In this document: positions 1 to 10,989 of the stretch, piece after piece
Position numbering within the stretch: the first letter of the stretch is position 1
Layout of the letters: every line of letters starts with the position of its first letter
The notes under the pieces: generated by a model
What the model was told of the DNA's origin: nothing
The model's database searches: none
Seen by the model: the letters and a program-made list of their open reading frames with translations, nothing else
Program-made: the position numbers and the translations under genes
Source of the DNA: Rana temporaria
Taxonomy: Eukaryota; Chordata; Amphibia; Anura; Ranidae
Assembly: GCF_905171775.1 (NCBI RefSeq)
Contig: NC_053489.1
Location: forward strand, 150,807,142-150,871,141
Length of the DNA: 64,000 bases
Reading direction: 5' to 3'

Positions 1-200
1 TTGATGTTTAGAGGCAGGAAAAACAAACTTTCTGGTTCGCATTTGTGATTGGAGCTTGGAGGCAGTAAAACGTAAAACTCTCCTAAACTCATAGAACATT
101 TTTTTGTACAAAGTTTAGATATGAGAGAACAGACGTTTTTTAAGCCCAGTGTGCAGGGACCCACACAGAAAAATGATGTGCAAAGTTCAGTAATCTACAG

Positions 201-387
201 CAGTGGTTCTCAAACTCTGTCCTCAAGTACCCCTAGCCAGCCATGTTTTGGGAATTTCTCTTAGATACAATAGCTGTCCAAAATACCAAACCGTTTGCTC
301 TGATTTGAAGCACCTGTGCAAGATAAAGGAAAACCAGAAAACATGTCCTGTTGGGGGGTACTTGAGGACTGAGGTTAAGAATCACTA
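201..387. mobile_element. hAT-type MITE with 8-bp target duplication
   Basis: A 187-bp element with inverted ends CAGTGGTTCTCAAACTC and (inverse of the right end) TAGTGATTCTTAACCTC. It is flanked by ATCTACAG at 193-200 and 388-395. The 8-bp duplication and CAGTG ends fit the hAT superfamily. A second copy is at 27103-27286. Confidence 0.88.
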
Positions 388-395
388 ATCTACAG

Positions 396-2590
396 CAAAC
401 AGACAGAGTTTACTGAGCTCCAATAGCTGAAAGACGTAATCAGATTGATAGCAATATATCTATCCTATTGAAGATCTAGTTACATACCTTTTAATAAGAC
501 TTAGGACCTGTCCAGACAGGCTTTGGGCATGTGTCAATGACATCAGTTTGAGACACTTTTGGCATTACTCAGAATTCATTGACAGGTGCATTTGAACATG
601 ACTAAGCCCCTTGTGGGGTAAACCATTTTGGAGCTGGAGGAGGACAGGTGAGACTATATGTTGGGAATACTATACATATTAAAGTTTGTTTTGCATCGGT
701 GATGACATCAGTGTATGGCCTGTAAATTTCTACTTGATAAGTGGAACAGATGAGCGTGGATGTGCTTCCAGAGCATACACCTTTATGATAGCTGGAGGTA
801 CAGAGAAAGACAAGTTTGAAGCAGGATTGCTGCTACTCATTCCATAAAAGGTGTGCTTGACCTGTTTTCACTCTTGTAGTAATGTATGGGAGTGCAGAAC
901 CCATTCCCCATGAACAAAAACCCATCAACACAAGTACATTTAAAAATCAATTGGATTCCAATATTAATATTTCATGTCCCAAAGCCATACTATGATTTTT
1001 TATCTATATTTCATTGTAATTTGGGTCAGTAAAAAAAGAACAAAACTGGGAAATTCTTGGCCCCATACTGTTGCATGTTTTGGTAAGAGCAAAAAACTGG
1101 TATATATCGCACAGAAAAGGTCACACAAATATAAATGTAGCACAGTAACAGTTTTACTACTTCTTGCCTTGAATGTTGCATCGAAGAGTTATTATGTCTA
1201 GACCTTTGGTTATCAGTATATAGCGTAAAAGTCACATTCACATACTTTGTTTTGGGACAGGATGACCATCCCTATGCACTGATTAGAGCTGATATACTGT
1301 AAATTGCACCCTAGTCCTATTATTTAATTGCATAATCTGATTAATACAACTTTGAAAACCCATACCGTCAGCCTACTACTTGTAAAATCCTATCCATTTC
1401 ATTTACAGTAGTGTCTTATCAATTCAGTAGTGTTGTTTTAAATTGCTTTAATTTTAAATTAAAATATTACTTTTCAGACTGGAAATAAGAACCCATCCTG
1501 GCATTTGAAGCACACATGTGTACTGGTCAATGATCTGAGTCCAGTAATTATTTGAAAATCAATTGAGACAGATTTAGATATACAGTCCATGTGGCAAATA
1601 ATGGACTGCAAGTCATGGCCTTTATTTATAGGAAACGTGTATTGAGAGACTGTGGATACTACCATTGCCAACCTTTCCTCTGAAAATGCTAGTTGCCTGC
1701 CTGCTGGTTTTATCCAATAGTTTTGATACTATATGTGGGACAGACCTAAAACAAGCAGATATGGAGTTATGACTTTGCAATCTGCATGCTTGTGGTTGAG
1801 CAATTCAAATCAATGAAGCTAGAGAGGCAACTAATATGTCCTAATGTCAGCCGCACATATTTCTCTTGCCACAAGTTTCCTTTAACGTTCCTCTTAACTG
1901 TGCATGTCAAATTAGTTAATTTGCAAATGCTGTGTAAACAAGGATTTCTCAACCAAAGTTCCTAGGGGTGATAAAAAAAAATCTTATTTTTACTTAGCTT
2001 GAGATGTGATGCTATCATACTCAAGTGTTGGTTATTGGTCAAATAATCCCATTCACAATCTATTCAGTGGTCTTTTAACCCCATATTACAGTGTGCAGTA
2101 GCATCATGTTCATTTGGTTAAATCTATGCTCCATTTTGGCATTAGGTAGGGCCAATAATTGATAAGTAATTTTATTGTAAGAAAGGTGGGAGCATGGTAC
2201 ACAATGATAGCCTTTCGCTCCCAAACTGACTTAATGGAGCAAACAACCTCATATTTTAGAGAATCAGTGGAAAGACTTTAATGCCGACTTAAATGAGTTA
2301 AAAATAAAAAAAAGTCCTAACATAAACAAAACTGAGGTTTTATCCAACTACATTACCTACAACACTGACCTACATTTGAAGTGATATCACTTACGGGAGA
2401 AGGGTAACAATCAAAAAAATAATAGGCCAACACATTGGTCAAAATAAACAAATACACAGAAAAAAAAATGTATTCTCTTCTCTGGCACAACAATTATTAC
2501 TGGAGCGATCAGCCATAGTTTTATGACCTCTGCTAGGTAACAAAAATAACAATGTTAATCTTGTTACAATGGCATCTGCAATTGGGTGGG
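396..2590. other. no gene recognised
   Basis: AT-rich sequence with many stops in all frames. Short stretches (500-920) look like worn repeat but show no inverted ends that I can define. If the candidate lox exon 7 is right, this lies downstream of the gene. Confidence 0.6.
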
Positions 2591-2599
2591 ATATATTAG

Positions 2600-3560
2600 G
2601 CAGCAAGTGAATATGTTGACCATGAAGGTGATGTGTTGAAAGCAGAAAAAAAAGGCACTCCTGAAGAAGTCACGAGAAGTGACGAATGCGCGTATGAGTG
2701 TAACAAAAAGCCCACTAAGAGGTACCGGAGGTGACGTCGGCGAACGCCCTGTTTTTATATGCCTGTTTTTTATCACAACAATGTGAGTACCCTGTGTATT
2801 ATCTTGTTTGAATAAATCCGTGTTTTAAACGATACTGCACTATTGGCACTTTTATCACCCTGGGTGCGAGTCACTGTCACTGGTTGGACGTGACTACCGA
2901 GAGGGATCTACCTTTCCAATTACAGCCCTTTTGGATGATACTGTATGTGGATTTGACCAGAAAAGTGTACCTGGGTTTTTACGCTGTTACCTTACAGCAG
3001 TAAGATAAGGGGACATCCTCACTTACTCTGAAGAAAACACCGGAAATCAACCTTTTTTCACGTCACTTTGGCATTTACACCAGCACTTTTATTTTGGATT
3101 TTTTTCCTGCTGTTATGCTTACAGCCATCTGCTGCATGGACATTTAATTTAGTGTTATTACAGTCACCGCTGTGTGTTGTATTTTGCACGTTGTACACCC
3201 GGTTGTGTACATTTGGTACCATTATATTTCACTTTATGACACTTGCACTGTCACTTTGTACTACTTCATAATTTGGCAGCTAGCCTTGGCTGCACTGTAG
3301 CACGTTTATTTTGATGTTATTCACTTGTTATGGTATACCATTATCATTCTTTACTATTGTGATTACTAGTCAGACTTTATTTTTCCATATATAAGGATTT
3401 GCCATATTTCCTCTTCACGTTACCCCACTCTCCATTCACAGCGCAGCACTACCCCCCTATTCTTTATTTTCTCCTGGTTTGATACACCATCCAGTGCAGC
3501 AGCTGTACCCCTTCCCTATTCCCCCACTCTTGTGGTAAGCGTGGTAATACTCACCCCATC
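2600..3560 (+). mobile_element. Penelope-like or related retroelement 3' segment (remnant)
   Basis: The segment begins around a hammerhead-like fold (2656-2700). It continues with sequence rich in short T-tracts and phrases such as CACTTTTATCACC and GCACTTTTATTTTGG, which recur in other windowed segments (24560-25560, 61990-62650). No reverse transcriptase frame remains. Assignment to Penelope-like elements rests on the ribozyme-like core, which those elements are known to carry in their terminal repeats. Confidence 0.5.
2656..2700 (+). ncRNA. hammerhead-ribozyme-like motif (degenerate)
   Basis: Stem I pairs CACTC (2656-2660) with GAGTG (2696-2700). The core CTGAAGA (2661-2667) fits CUGANGA. 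Stem II pairs GTCAC (2669-2673) with GTGAC (2679-2683), followed by GAA (2684-2686). A minimal stem III (TGC/GTA with a 2-nt loop) comes next, and T2695 is at the cleavage position. Departures from the consensus are one extra A (2668) before stem II and a U-A instead of A-U pair at the base of stem III. Fold by eye; activity unknown. Confidence 0.6.
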
Positions 3561-4330
3561 ACTGTAATGGCTAGTTACTTAGTCAGAACATCGACAAAAC
3601 TGTAGCGCTTGAGGGATGTTCCCAGTCTGCAGTGGTCAGGATCTACCAAAAGTGGTCCAAAAAAGCAAAACTGGCAACAGGATCATGAGTGACCAGAGCC
3701 GATTGATGCAAGTGGGGAGCAAAGGCTGGCTCGTGTTGTCAGAATAAATAGAAGATCTACTGTAGCTCAAATTGCTGAAAAAGTTAATGCTGGTTTCAAT
3801 GAAAAGGTGCCAAAACGAAGCGTGCATCACAGTTTGTTTCATATGGGACCATGTCACCGCAGACCAGACAGGGTGCCCAAATTGCTGACCCATGTCCAAA
3901 GTCAAAAGGGCCTATAATGGACACATGAGCAATGGAATCATGAGTTCAAGAATAGTTAGAGGAACACTACAATGAGTTTGAGGTATTGACTTGGCCTGCA
4001 AATTCTCCAGATCTCTTTCCAATTGAGCATCTGTGGGGTGTGCTGGAAAAACATGTCCCATCCATGGTGGCTTGGTGCGGTCAGAATACCTGCTAAGGTC
4101 TTCTGAAGTCCATGCCTCAACAGAGTATGGGGGGTCATAAAGTCATGGCTAATCAGTGTTTATCTACCATTTACTAATAATGCTAACATATGAAGATGTA
4201 ATAAAATTATGCAGGGGTTACCCGAGACCTAAGAATTCGTTAAAATATTCCTCCATGGTGAACAGTTTGATAAAGGCTAATATAAACAGTCCACTACTCA
4301 TTTACACGTCATGCAATTGAACATTTTTGC
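3560..4330 (+). mobile_element. Tc1-like transposon remnant with internal deletion
   Basis: Plus-strand fragments read NRRSTVAQIAEKVNAGFNEK and RSVHHSLFHMGPCHRRP (the DNA-binding, helix-turn-helix part). After a jump comes LTWPANSPDLFPIEHLWGVL, which holds the third catalytic acid of the DDE domain. The middle with the first two Asp is deleted. Frames are broken by stops. Confidence 0.8.
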
Positions 4331-4699
4331 TCTGAACTTTAAATATGACTGTCAAATAAAAATTTAATTTTGTTATGTATCACCACCTTAAGAGTTTATA
4401 TTAAACACACATGAAGGTTTGAATGATAAACCATAGTTCTTTTTTTTTTTTTTTCATACAATTCGCACAATGCAAAATCTCATTTAAGCTATATAATAGA
4501 TGTGCTACTTTTTATCGCTGAATGCAATATGAAAGCATTCTTTATTTTATTAGAACTAGTGATCAATGAACAACTAACCCAATTTAAAGCAACAGGAAAG
4601 TTAAAATTACAACTTTGTTTATTTAAAGTGTATCTAAAAGCAAATCTTTTTATTTATTTTAAATTTTTGGCAAGGGAATGGTAGAAAAAATACTATTAT

Positions 4700-4985
4700 T
4701 TATTTTTTCTGGGTTTTTTTATGCGTTGCCTTCGGGTCTTTGATAAGATTTCCCCCCCTTCTTGTCCCTGTCCTGTAACACAACAGAAAGTGACAGAAAA
4801 TGTCCTCTAAGGTAATTGCCCCTGGGACAAATGGTTCCCATTAAAATATTTCACTTTAGCTCCTGTTCTTGTGGCAGTTGTAAAATGGTGGTTGTCTTGT
4901 GACTTTCTGTCCCTGAGACCTTGCCCCAGAGCAGGGACTTAGACAGCAATATAAACCTGACCAGGGTTTTAATACTTTCCCAGTC
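4700..4985. repeat. dispersed MITE-like repeat (CTCTATCCAAAAC family), partial
   Basis: Phrases about fast-repeating motifs such as CTTCCTGT, GACAGCAAT and TTTCTGTCC are shared with 17518-17900, 20930-21190, 23580-23935, 28025-28290, 38395-38560 and 40765-41100. No coding frame is present. Confidence 0.5.
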
Positions 4986-5880
4986 TTCAAACTTGTGGGT
5001 ATTTTGGCTTTAGATTTATTTTAAAATAGCAAGGTGGATTTACCAAAACTGGAGGACACAGAATTTGGTACAGCTGTACATCGTAACCAATCAGATTCTA
5101 AGTTCTGTTTGTTCAGTTAAGCTTTTACAATAAAACCTAGAAGCCGATTAGTTACTATGCACATTTGCACCAGATTGTGTGCTTCAGTTTTTTTAGGATT
5201 TTCAAGCAGAACACTGAAGGCAGCTTCTAGTATGCAGTATTTTACTTACAATAGCTGGTAAAATATTAGGCTACGCAGCTTTATAAAGAAAAAAAATAGA
5301 TGCATTGCCAAAATACCCCAACATTTATACACTTTTTAACATACATATTTGCAAATGGTGTTACAGGTAGTTTTATGTTTATCTTCGATTTTAGGTTTAT
5401 GAGCCTTTTAAAGTGCTATTTACAATTTCCAACCTGCGGTCATTTGAATTCAACACACATTCTTGTTTATTTTCATTCATCTATGTATATCTAGCTTCAT
5501 TCCTATATACAAGTCTTCCCAATACCACAACTGCAATTCAAATCTGGTTTCAAAGACTCCAGGTTCAGAGCTGATAAAATATTATGTAAGATTACACTAC
5601 ACACTATTTGCATAGTGCTTCATTTTTGTGTGCCCATGTCCCTTTGCATGCCAAGTGTCTGGACCAGGAGAACATAACATTATTCATACACAGATCAACC
5701 AAATAATAATCTAGATGCAATACAAATAACAGTGCCAACTTTGTTACACATGGTTAAAATCCAGGTATGGTCTTGTCAAAGTCCATATGCTTCCATTGAA
5801 AAGTGTTTACATCCAATCGAATCGAACGACTTATGAACTCCACAACTCATTGCATCTTTAAATGGTCTCTTCATTGCAGA

Positions 5881-5887
5881 TTAATAA
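5881..5887 (-). CDS. lox: candidate lysyl oxidase exon 7 (terminal Tyr and stop) with 3' UTR to its left
   Basis: Exon 6 ends in CC and needs an exon that reads N-Tyr-stop directly after an acceptor. At 5887 the minus strand shows a good pyrimidine tract (TTATTTCTCTTCACAG) followed by T-TAT-TAA. This would give the C-terminus SPY-stop known for LOX. No other site between 1 and 20270 fits both the reading pattern and a strong acceptor; a weaker alternative is at 7426. The 3' UTR would run leftwards, and a possible AATAAA signal lies at 5466-5471 on the minus strand. Intron 6 would be 14.4 kb. About two such short patterns are expected by chance in this length, so this is a candidate only. Confidence 0.45.
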
Positions 5888-7766
5888 CTGTGAAGAGAAA
5901 TAACAGATTACTTTGCAATACTGTTATTGCACACTTGACAAGCAGTCTGGAAATTGCACACTTGACAAACTGTCTGGAATTTGTACAACTTGTTGAATAA
6001 AGTGAGTAAAATGTCACCAGGGGTTTGGCATGGGGACCATGTGTGTTTAAACAAGCAGCAAGGCTGTTTTTCAGATTATGGAAACTATCTGGCAAAATGC
6101 AGCACAAACTGATCGAACTGAATTATTTTTTATCCAAATGGAAACCTTGCAAGGCACAACTATGCAAGAGTAATGATTCTGCTCTTGCCAGCAGGCACAC
6201 TCATTTTGAAGGCACTGGCTTTGTTCATGGAAATCAGACTTACAAAATATGAGCTGTACTTACACTTTGTCCCTTTTTAGGGCATGTTGTACCTATGCTT
6301 ATAACACCTTGGTGTTGATAACTGGTAAAATCACTATAATAGTCTACTTTGTATATTGAAGTATATCTAAACAAGATGATTACTTTGCAACCAAGTCCTG
6401 TTTACTCTCTTTTACGAAAGCCAGGAACAGGTTCATGGACCCGTTATTGATATTTCTATCAATTTTTTTTTTTTTACCTACTACCCCTAAGCTTTCATAT
6501 TCAATGACTATTGTCTCTATTTACCTTATTAAACAAAGTTTGTTGTAAATATGAATTTTCAGTGGGTTTTTTTTTTATGAAATAACATAAAAAGTAATGA
6601 ACATGTAGTTCGGACAGAGATTGTACAACAATTGTAGGTAGAATAATGCAAACGTAAAGTTATAATCCAATTGACAATGCATAAATCTTATTTCGATAAA
6701 TCTAGTCTTAAGTCCTGCCCTAGATTAAATTTCTTGTGCCTACAGGACAACATTTGAGGTACGTATACTGGGAGGGTCAGAGATTGCATCCTAATTAATT
6801 GCAAATGGATAACTTATATTCAATTTCCTTTGAAAGATTAATGTAAATGGAAGAGTCTAATGAAGTATGAGGTGGGTTAAGCTAGGAGGGCAGGTTCCTG
6901 TGAAGGTCAGAGTGTATGGGGAGAGGGTCTTGTATGAAATATGCAAGGTGTTTTTTCTTGGCTTGGTGGGGTCTAGAGTTATAGGACATGGAAGGGAAAA
7001 TGGGTAATTTTCTGTGTTTTTACCAACCATCATTAACTCTGTCCTGATGATCTTCAGCCCTTGAAACATGTTGACCACAGTAAATAAAAACAGCAAGCAA
7101 AGATTAGAGAGCATTCATTTGCACTAGTTTTGATGTCTGATAATTGACATTTGGCTTAGTTATATCATTTGTTCACCATTATTTTATCTATCATTTGTCT
7201 GCAACTGAAAAATATTACCTATTTATTGTACGAGTTGCATTTTTTCTCCCTGTGATAAGTGAAACTGAGGCAGTAAGATGGGTTAGTTCTTTCTCAAGTA
7301 AAATGGTGGTTTTCTTTTTATTTTACTGTTGTTTTGAAGGGAGTATTACCGCTTATCCCACACTCATGTCATTTGTGTAGGAGGTGCAGTTCCAGCTTTG
7401 CTCTCAGCCCCATAAGCTAGTAATATCTTGCATTATAAAAAAAAACATAGACTAGGAATCTAAAGTAACTATAAAAACTGTGGTCCAGTGGTTTCAACTT
7501 TAGGGGTCTATTTTATAAATGATTTCACACATTTTTCCAATTAAAGGCAATCTGAATCTTGAATAAAAGTTGTGTAAGTTTTGGGTAAAAAAAATTCTAA
7601 ATTCACCCGTTAGTGTCTATAGGCAAACCATTTTTATGTCAGCAATTTTGGATACAGTAGAATGGAAATGTTTTTTTTTTCCTCACCGTGTTATATTTTA
7701 TATTCTTTTTGCTTCTATGCACATAGCATAGCTTCAGACTGTGAGCACTACTAGAACTGATATATA
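5888..7766. other. intronic or flanking sequence; hammerhead-like remnant near 7041-7075
   Basis: No gene seen. At 7041-7075 the plus strand has exact CTGATGA and GAAAC blocks, a short stem I (GTC/GAC) and a small stem III (AC/GT). Stem II does not pair. It looks like a decayed ribozyme of the same retroelement class as at 2656. Confidence 0.5.
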
Positions 7767-8416
7767 GCCAGATTCAGAGAGAGTTAGGCCGGCGTATCAG
7801 TAGATACCCCGACCTAACTCGGAATCTGCGCCGTCGTAAGTTTAAGTGTATTCTCAAACTGAGATACACTTAAACCTAGCTAAGATACGACAGCCTACGC
7901 CGTCGTATCTTAGGATGCAATATTTAGGCTGGCCACTAGGTGGCGCTTCCGTTGAGTTTGGCGAAGAATATGTAAATCCCTAGATACGCCGATTCACGAA
8001 CGTACGTGCACCTATCGCAGTAAAGATACGACATTTGCGTAAGGCGTTTTCCGGCATAAAGTTATTCTATCAAATAGCTGGCCTAGTCGATGTTAAGTAT
8101 GGCCGTAGTTCCCGCTTCGAAATTTGACGTTTGCGTAAGTCGTCCGTGAATAGGGCTGGACGTAATTTACGTTCACGCCGAAGCCGTTCGTAAAAAACGT
8201 CAATCACGTCGGGTCATGAGTAATTTACATAAAACACGCCCCCTATCCTCATTTGAATTAGACGCGCTTACGCCGGCCACATTTACGCTACGCCGCCGTA
8301 AGTTAAGAGGCAAGTACTTTGTGAATACAGTACTTGCCTCTCTGACTTAAGGCGGCGTAGCGTAAATACGATACGCTACGCCGCCTTAAAGATGCAGCAC
8401 CCTACTTGAATCTGGC
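7767..8416. mobile_element. non-autonomous DNA transposon (GCCAGATTCA ends)
   Basis: A 650-bp element with inverted ends GCCAGATTCAGAG and GCCAGATTCAAGT. It is CpG-rich compared with its flanks. A long internal hairpin near the right end (about 8284-8392) pairs ACGCTACGCCGCCGTAAGTT with its inverse around a 10-bp loop. No transposase. The superfamily is not clear; a clean target duplication was not seen. Confidence 0.75.
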
Positions 8417-8724
8417 CAATAGTGTTCTGTGTGATGTATAATTCTCTATTCATTAATACCCAGTAATATGCCACCACTGCTTAATTTCTCATTGCTTACG
8501 TGACCTGTAAATTGGCACTCTGGTAGATCTCGAAGCAGGATCTAATTAAATCAGAAGACAGTACCATAGGCCTTGCTCTTGAACCCAAGTTTTCTAGAGA
8601 CAGTTTATATCTTTTTAACTGATGACTTCATCAAGTGGGCAGGCACAGGTTAGGAATCCTGAAGAAACTGAAGTAATTTTGCATAAGTTTAATGAGATTT
8701 CATAGCTCAACTGATCTTAGATAT

Positions 8725-9000
8725 TTAAAATGCACATTCACACTAGTGCGATTTAGATGCCTGTTTCCCTGCATCCAATTCGCATGACAGGAGCTTGTGA
8801 TCATCTCTCTATGGAGCCGGTTCCCAAATCCCTGTTGTGGTTTGCACTAGGGTCCTGTGTGTCTTGCTCTGTTTCAGGGCTGAATTTAGGCAAAAATTTG
8901 GATCTAATTTGTCCCTGAAACAGAGAACAGGGACGTACCAGACCCCCTGCTGCGAGCCGCATTCTGCAGCAGTGTGAACCCAGCCTTAAACTGGAGAACA
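8725..9000. repeat. foldback repeat with TTCACACT ends
   Basis: Starts around CATTCACACTAGTGCGAT and ends GCAGTGTGAACCCAGCCTTA. Related to the partial copy at 36638-36710. Non-coding. Confidence 0.5.
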
Positions 9001-9267
9001 GCAAACAGTTTCTGAAAAATAAAAGTGCCTTTACCAAGATTCTAGCTGCAAGAAGGGCTGTAATCTGGTTACTAAAAGATGGGCTAAAGCCTTTTCATCT
9101 TAATTTGATGAAATTATACATTCAATGCCTATATGCTATCTGTGCCATAACTATAACCACTAAGCCATTCTTTCTACAATAACAGATTTTTTTTAGCGGT
9201 CAAGTATGTATTTCTTGCAAAATGAAAACTGCTTGCATATACTGTAATTGCCTCCACCCACTGAAAT

Positions 9268-9690
9268 CCTGCAGGCTCGTACACACGATCGGACTTCCAT
9301 CGGACAAAGCCATAGATTTTTGTCTGAAGGGCGTTGGCTACGAACTTGTTCTGCATACAGACGGCAGAACTTTTTTAGCCAACATACACAAAACTACATT
9401 GTTTTTCAGCTCTTTAGCACCACCCTTTGGGCAACTTTTGCTAATGTTGTCTGATAGTTTGCATTGGTTCGGAGCATGCGTGTTTATACTTTGGATTTTA
9501 GTCCGACGGATTTGTGTACACACGATCGGATAATACGACGGAAAAGATTTGTTGTCAGAAAATTTGAGAGCATGACCATCCAACATTTGTCGGAAATTCG
9601 GAGAACAATTGTCTGATGGAGCATACAGACGGTCGGATTATCCGACAAAACACGTCCATAACAATATGCGATCGTGTGTACAGGCCTTAA
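9268..9690. mobile_element. MITE of the GTACACACGATCGG family
   Basis: Inverted ends GTACACACGATCGGAC (left) and ATCGTGTGTACAGGCC (right), with a right-hand TTAA shared with the next element (9687). Weak internal foldback. Relatives are at 18609, 38560, 43902 and 59277, and more distantly at 34974. Confidence 0.8.
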
Positions 9691-10562
9691 AGGGGTTGTA
9701 AAGGTTTGTTTTTTATTTATTTTTTAATTGGTTCCTTTTAAGCTAGTGCATTGTTGGTTCACTTACCTTTTCCTTCAATTTCCCTTCTAAATGTTTTTTT
9801 TTTCTTGTGAAACAGCGGCTCCCCACAGGGATGTAGTCCCAAGGGAGGGGTTGAGCACACTAACTAACCCCCAGCCAGAACGGCTCGGATGATGGAGGCA
9901 AACTTACGGAGGAGGAACAGGAAGTGAGAAATTTAGACAGAAAAAAAACATTTAGAAGGGAAATCAAAGGAAAAGGTAAGTGAACCAACAATAAACTAGC
10001 TTAAAGCGGGGGTTCACCCTATTAATAAAAAATAAATACATTTTTTTTCCTCTAGCATACAATGAGGCATAGTAGCGCGAGCTACAGTATGCCTGTATTT
10101 ATTTTTTTAGTCCAGTACTCACTGTGCAATCCTAGCGAGACGATTCCGACTCCTGGGCGTTCCTATCCAGAGGCAGCATGATTGACGGCCGGCCCTGGCG
10201 CGTCACGCTTCTCCGGAAATAGCCGAAATAGGACTTGGCGCTTCACGGCGCCTGCGCATAGTCTGTGCGCAGGCGCCGTGAAGAGCCGAGACCTACTCCG
10301 GCTATCTTCGGGGAGCGTGACGTGCCATAGCCGGCCGTCAATCATGCTCCCTCTGGATAGGAACGCCCATTCCCCGCGGGGAGTCGGAATCGTCTCGCTA
10401 GGATTGCACTGTGAGTACCGGACTAAAAAAATAAATACAGGCATACTGTAGCTCGCGCTACTATGCCTAATTTAATGATGGAAAGTTGTCAATAAGGGTG
10501 AACCACCGCTTTAAGGGAACCTATTTAGAAAATAAAAAAACAAACCTTTAGAACCCCTTTAA
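9687..10562. mobile_element. TTAA foldback element (TTAAAGGGGTTGTAAA family) carrying a nested TTAA element
   Basis: The outer arms TTAAAGGGGTTGTAAAGG and CCTTTAGAACCCCTTTAA are inverted. The sequence between folds back on itself (CACTTACCTTTTCC with GGAAAAGGTAAGTG). It is interrupted at 10001-10514 by another element. TTAA ends and foldback structure fit T2/Kolobok-like or piggyBac-like MITEs. Confidence 0.82.
10001..10514. mobile_element. nested TTAA element (TTAAAGCGG family)
   Basis: Ends TTAAAGCGGGGGTTCACCC and its inverse GGTGAACCACCGCTTTAA. The inside is a long near-perfect palindrome (about 10040-10475) around CGCGCCTGCGCA-type sequence. Non-coding. Confidence 0.85.
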
Positions 10563-10989
10563 CTTAATCACGCTACTGAAATCCAGCATCTATTTTTGTC
10601 TATTGATTGATATGTCCTTAAGCAGACAGCTGGTTAAGGTCAATTTTAGTTACAAATTTGTTTGCTTGTGTGCTTCTGCTCATAGAATGGTGAGGTCTAT
10701 CAGCAAGGCTCATGTTATGCCTTCAAGATCAAATAATAATGCTTGTTACTGTTTTTACCTCACTTGTCTGTGAAAAGAAAGTAGTATTAAACCCTAAAGC
10801 AAAACATTTTTTAAATTGCAGATTAACAATGCTTTGGTGTGGTGGCTGCACATTAGTTTTAGTCTCTTTTCCTTTATTTTCACCTGGTGATCCAGCCAGT
10901 AAGTCTGTTATTTTTAAACTTCCCTTAACTGACCAAGCTGTCCAGATAAAGTGTCAGTTAGAAGTTTGGTACAACATATTTGCCACTGA

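Noticed and set aside
7418..7426. Alternative lox exon 7 reading Tyr-Tyr-stop
   Set aside because: It fits the phase, but the acceptor (ATAATGCAAG) is weaker than at 5887 and would add a residue to the usual C-terminus.
9222..9586. 103-codon open frame
   Set aside because: Lies inside a MITE with inverted ends; no protein family resemblance.
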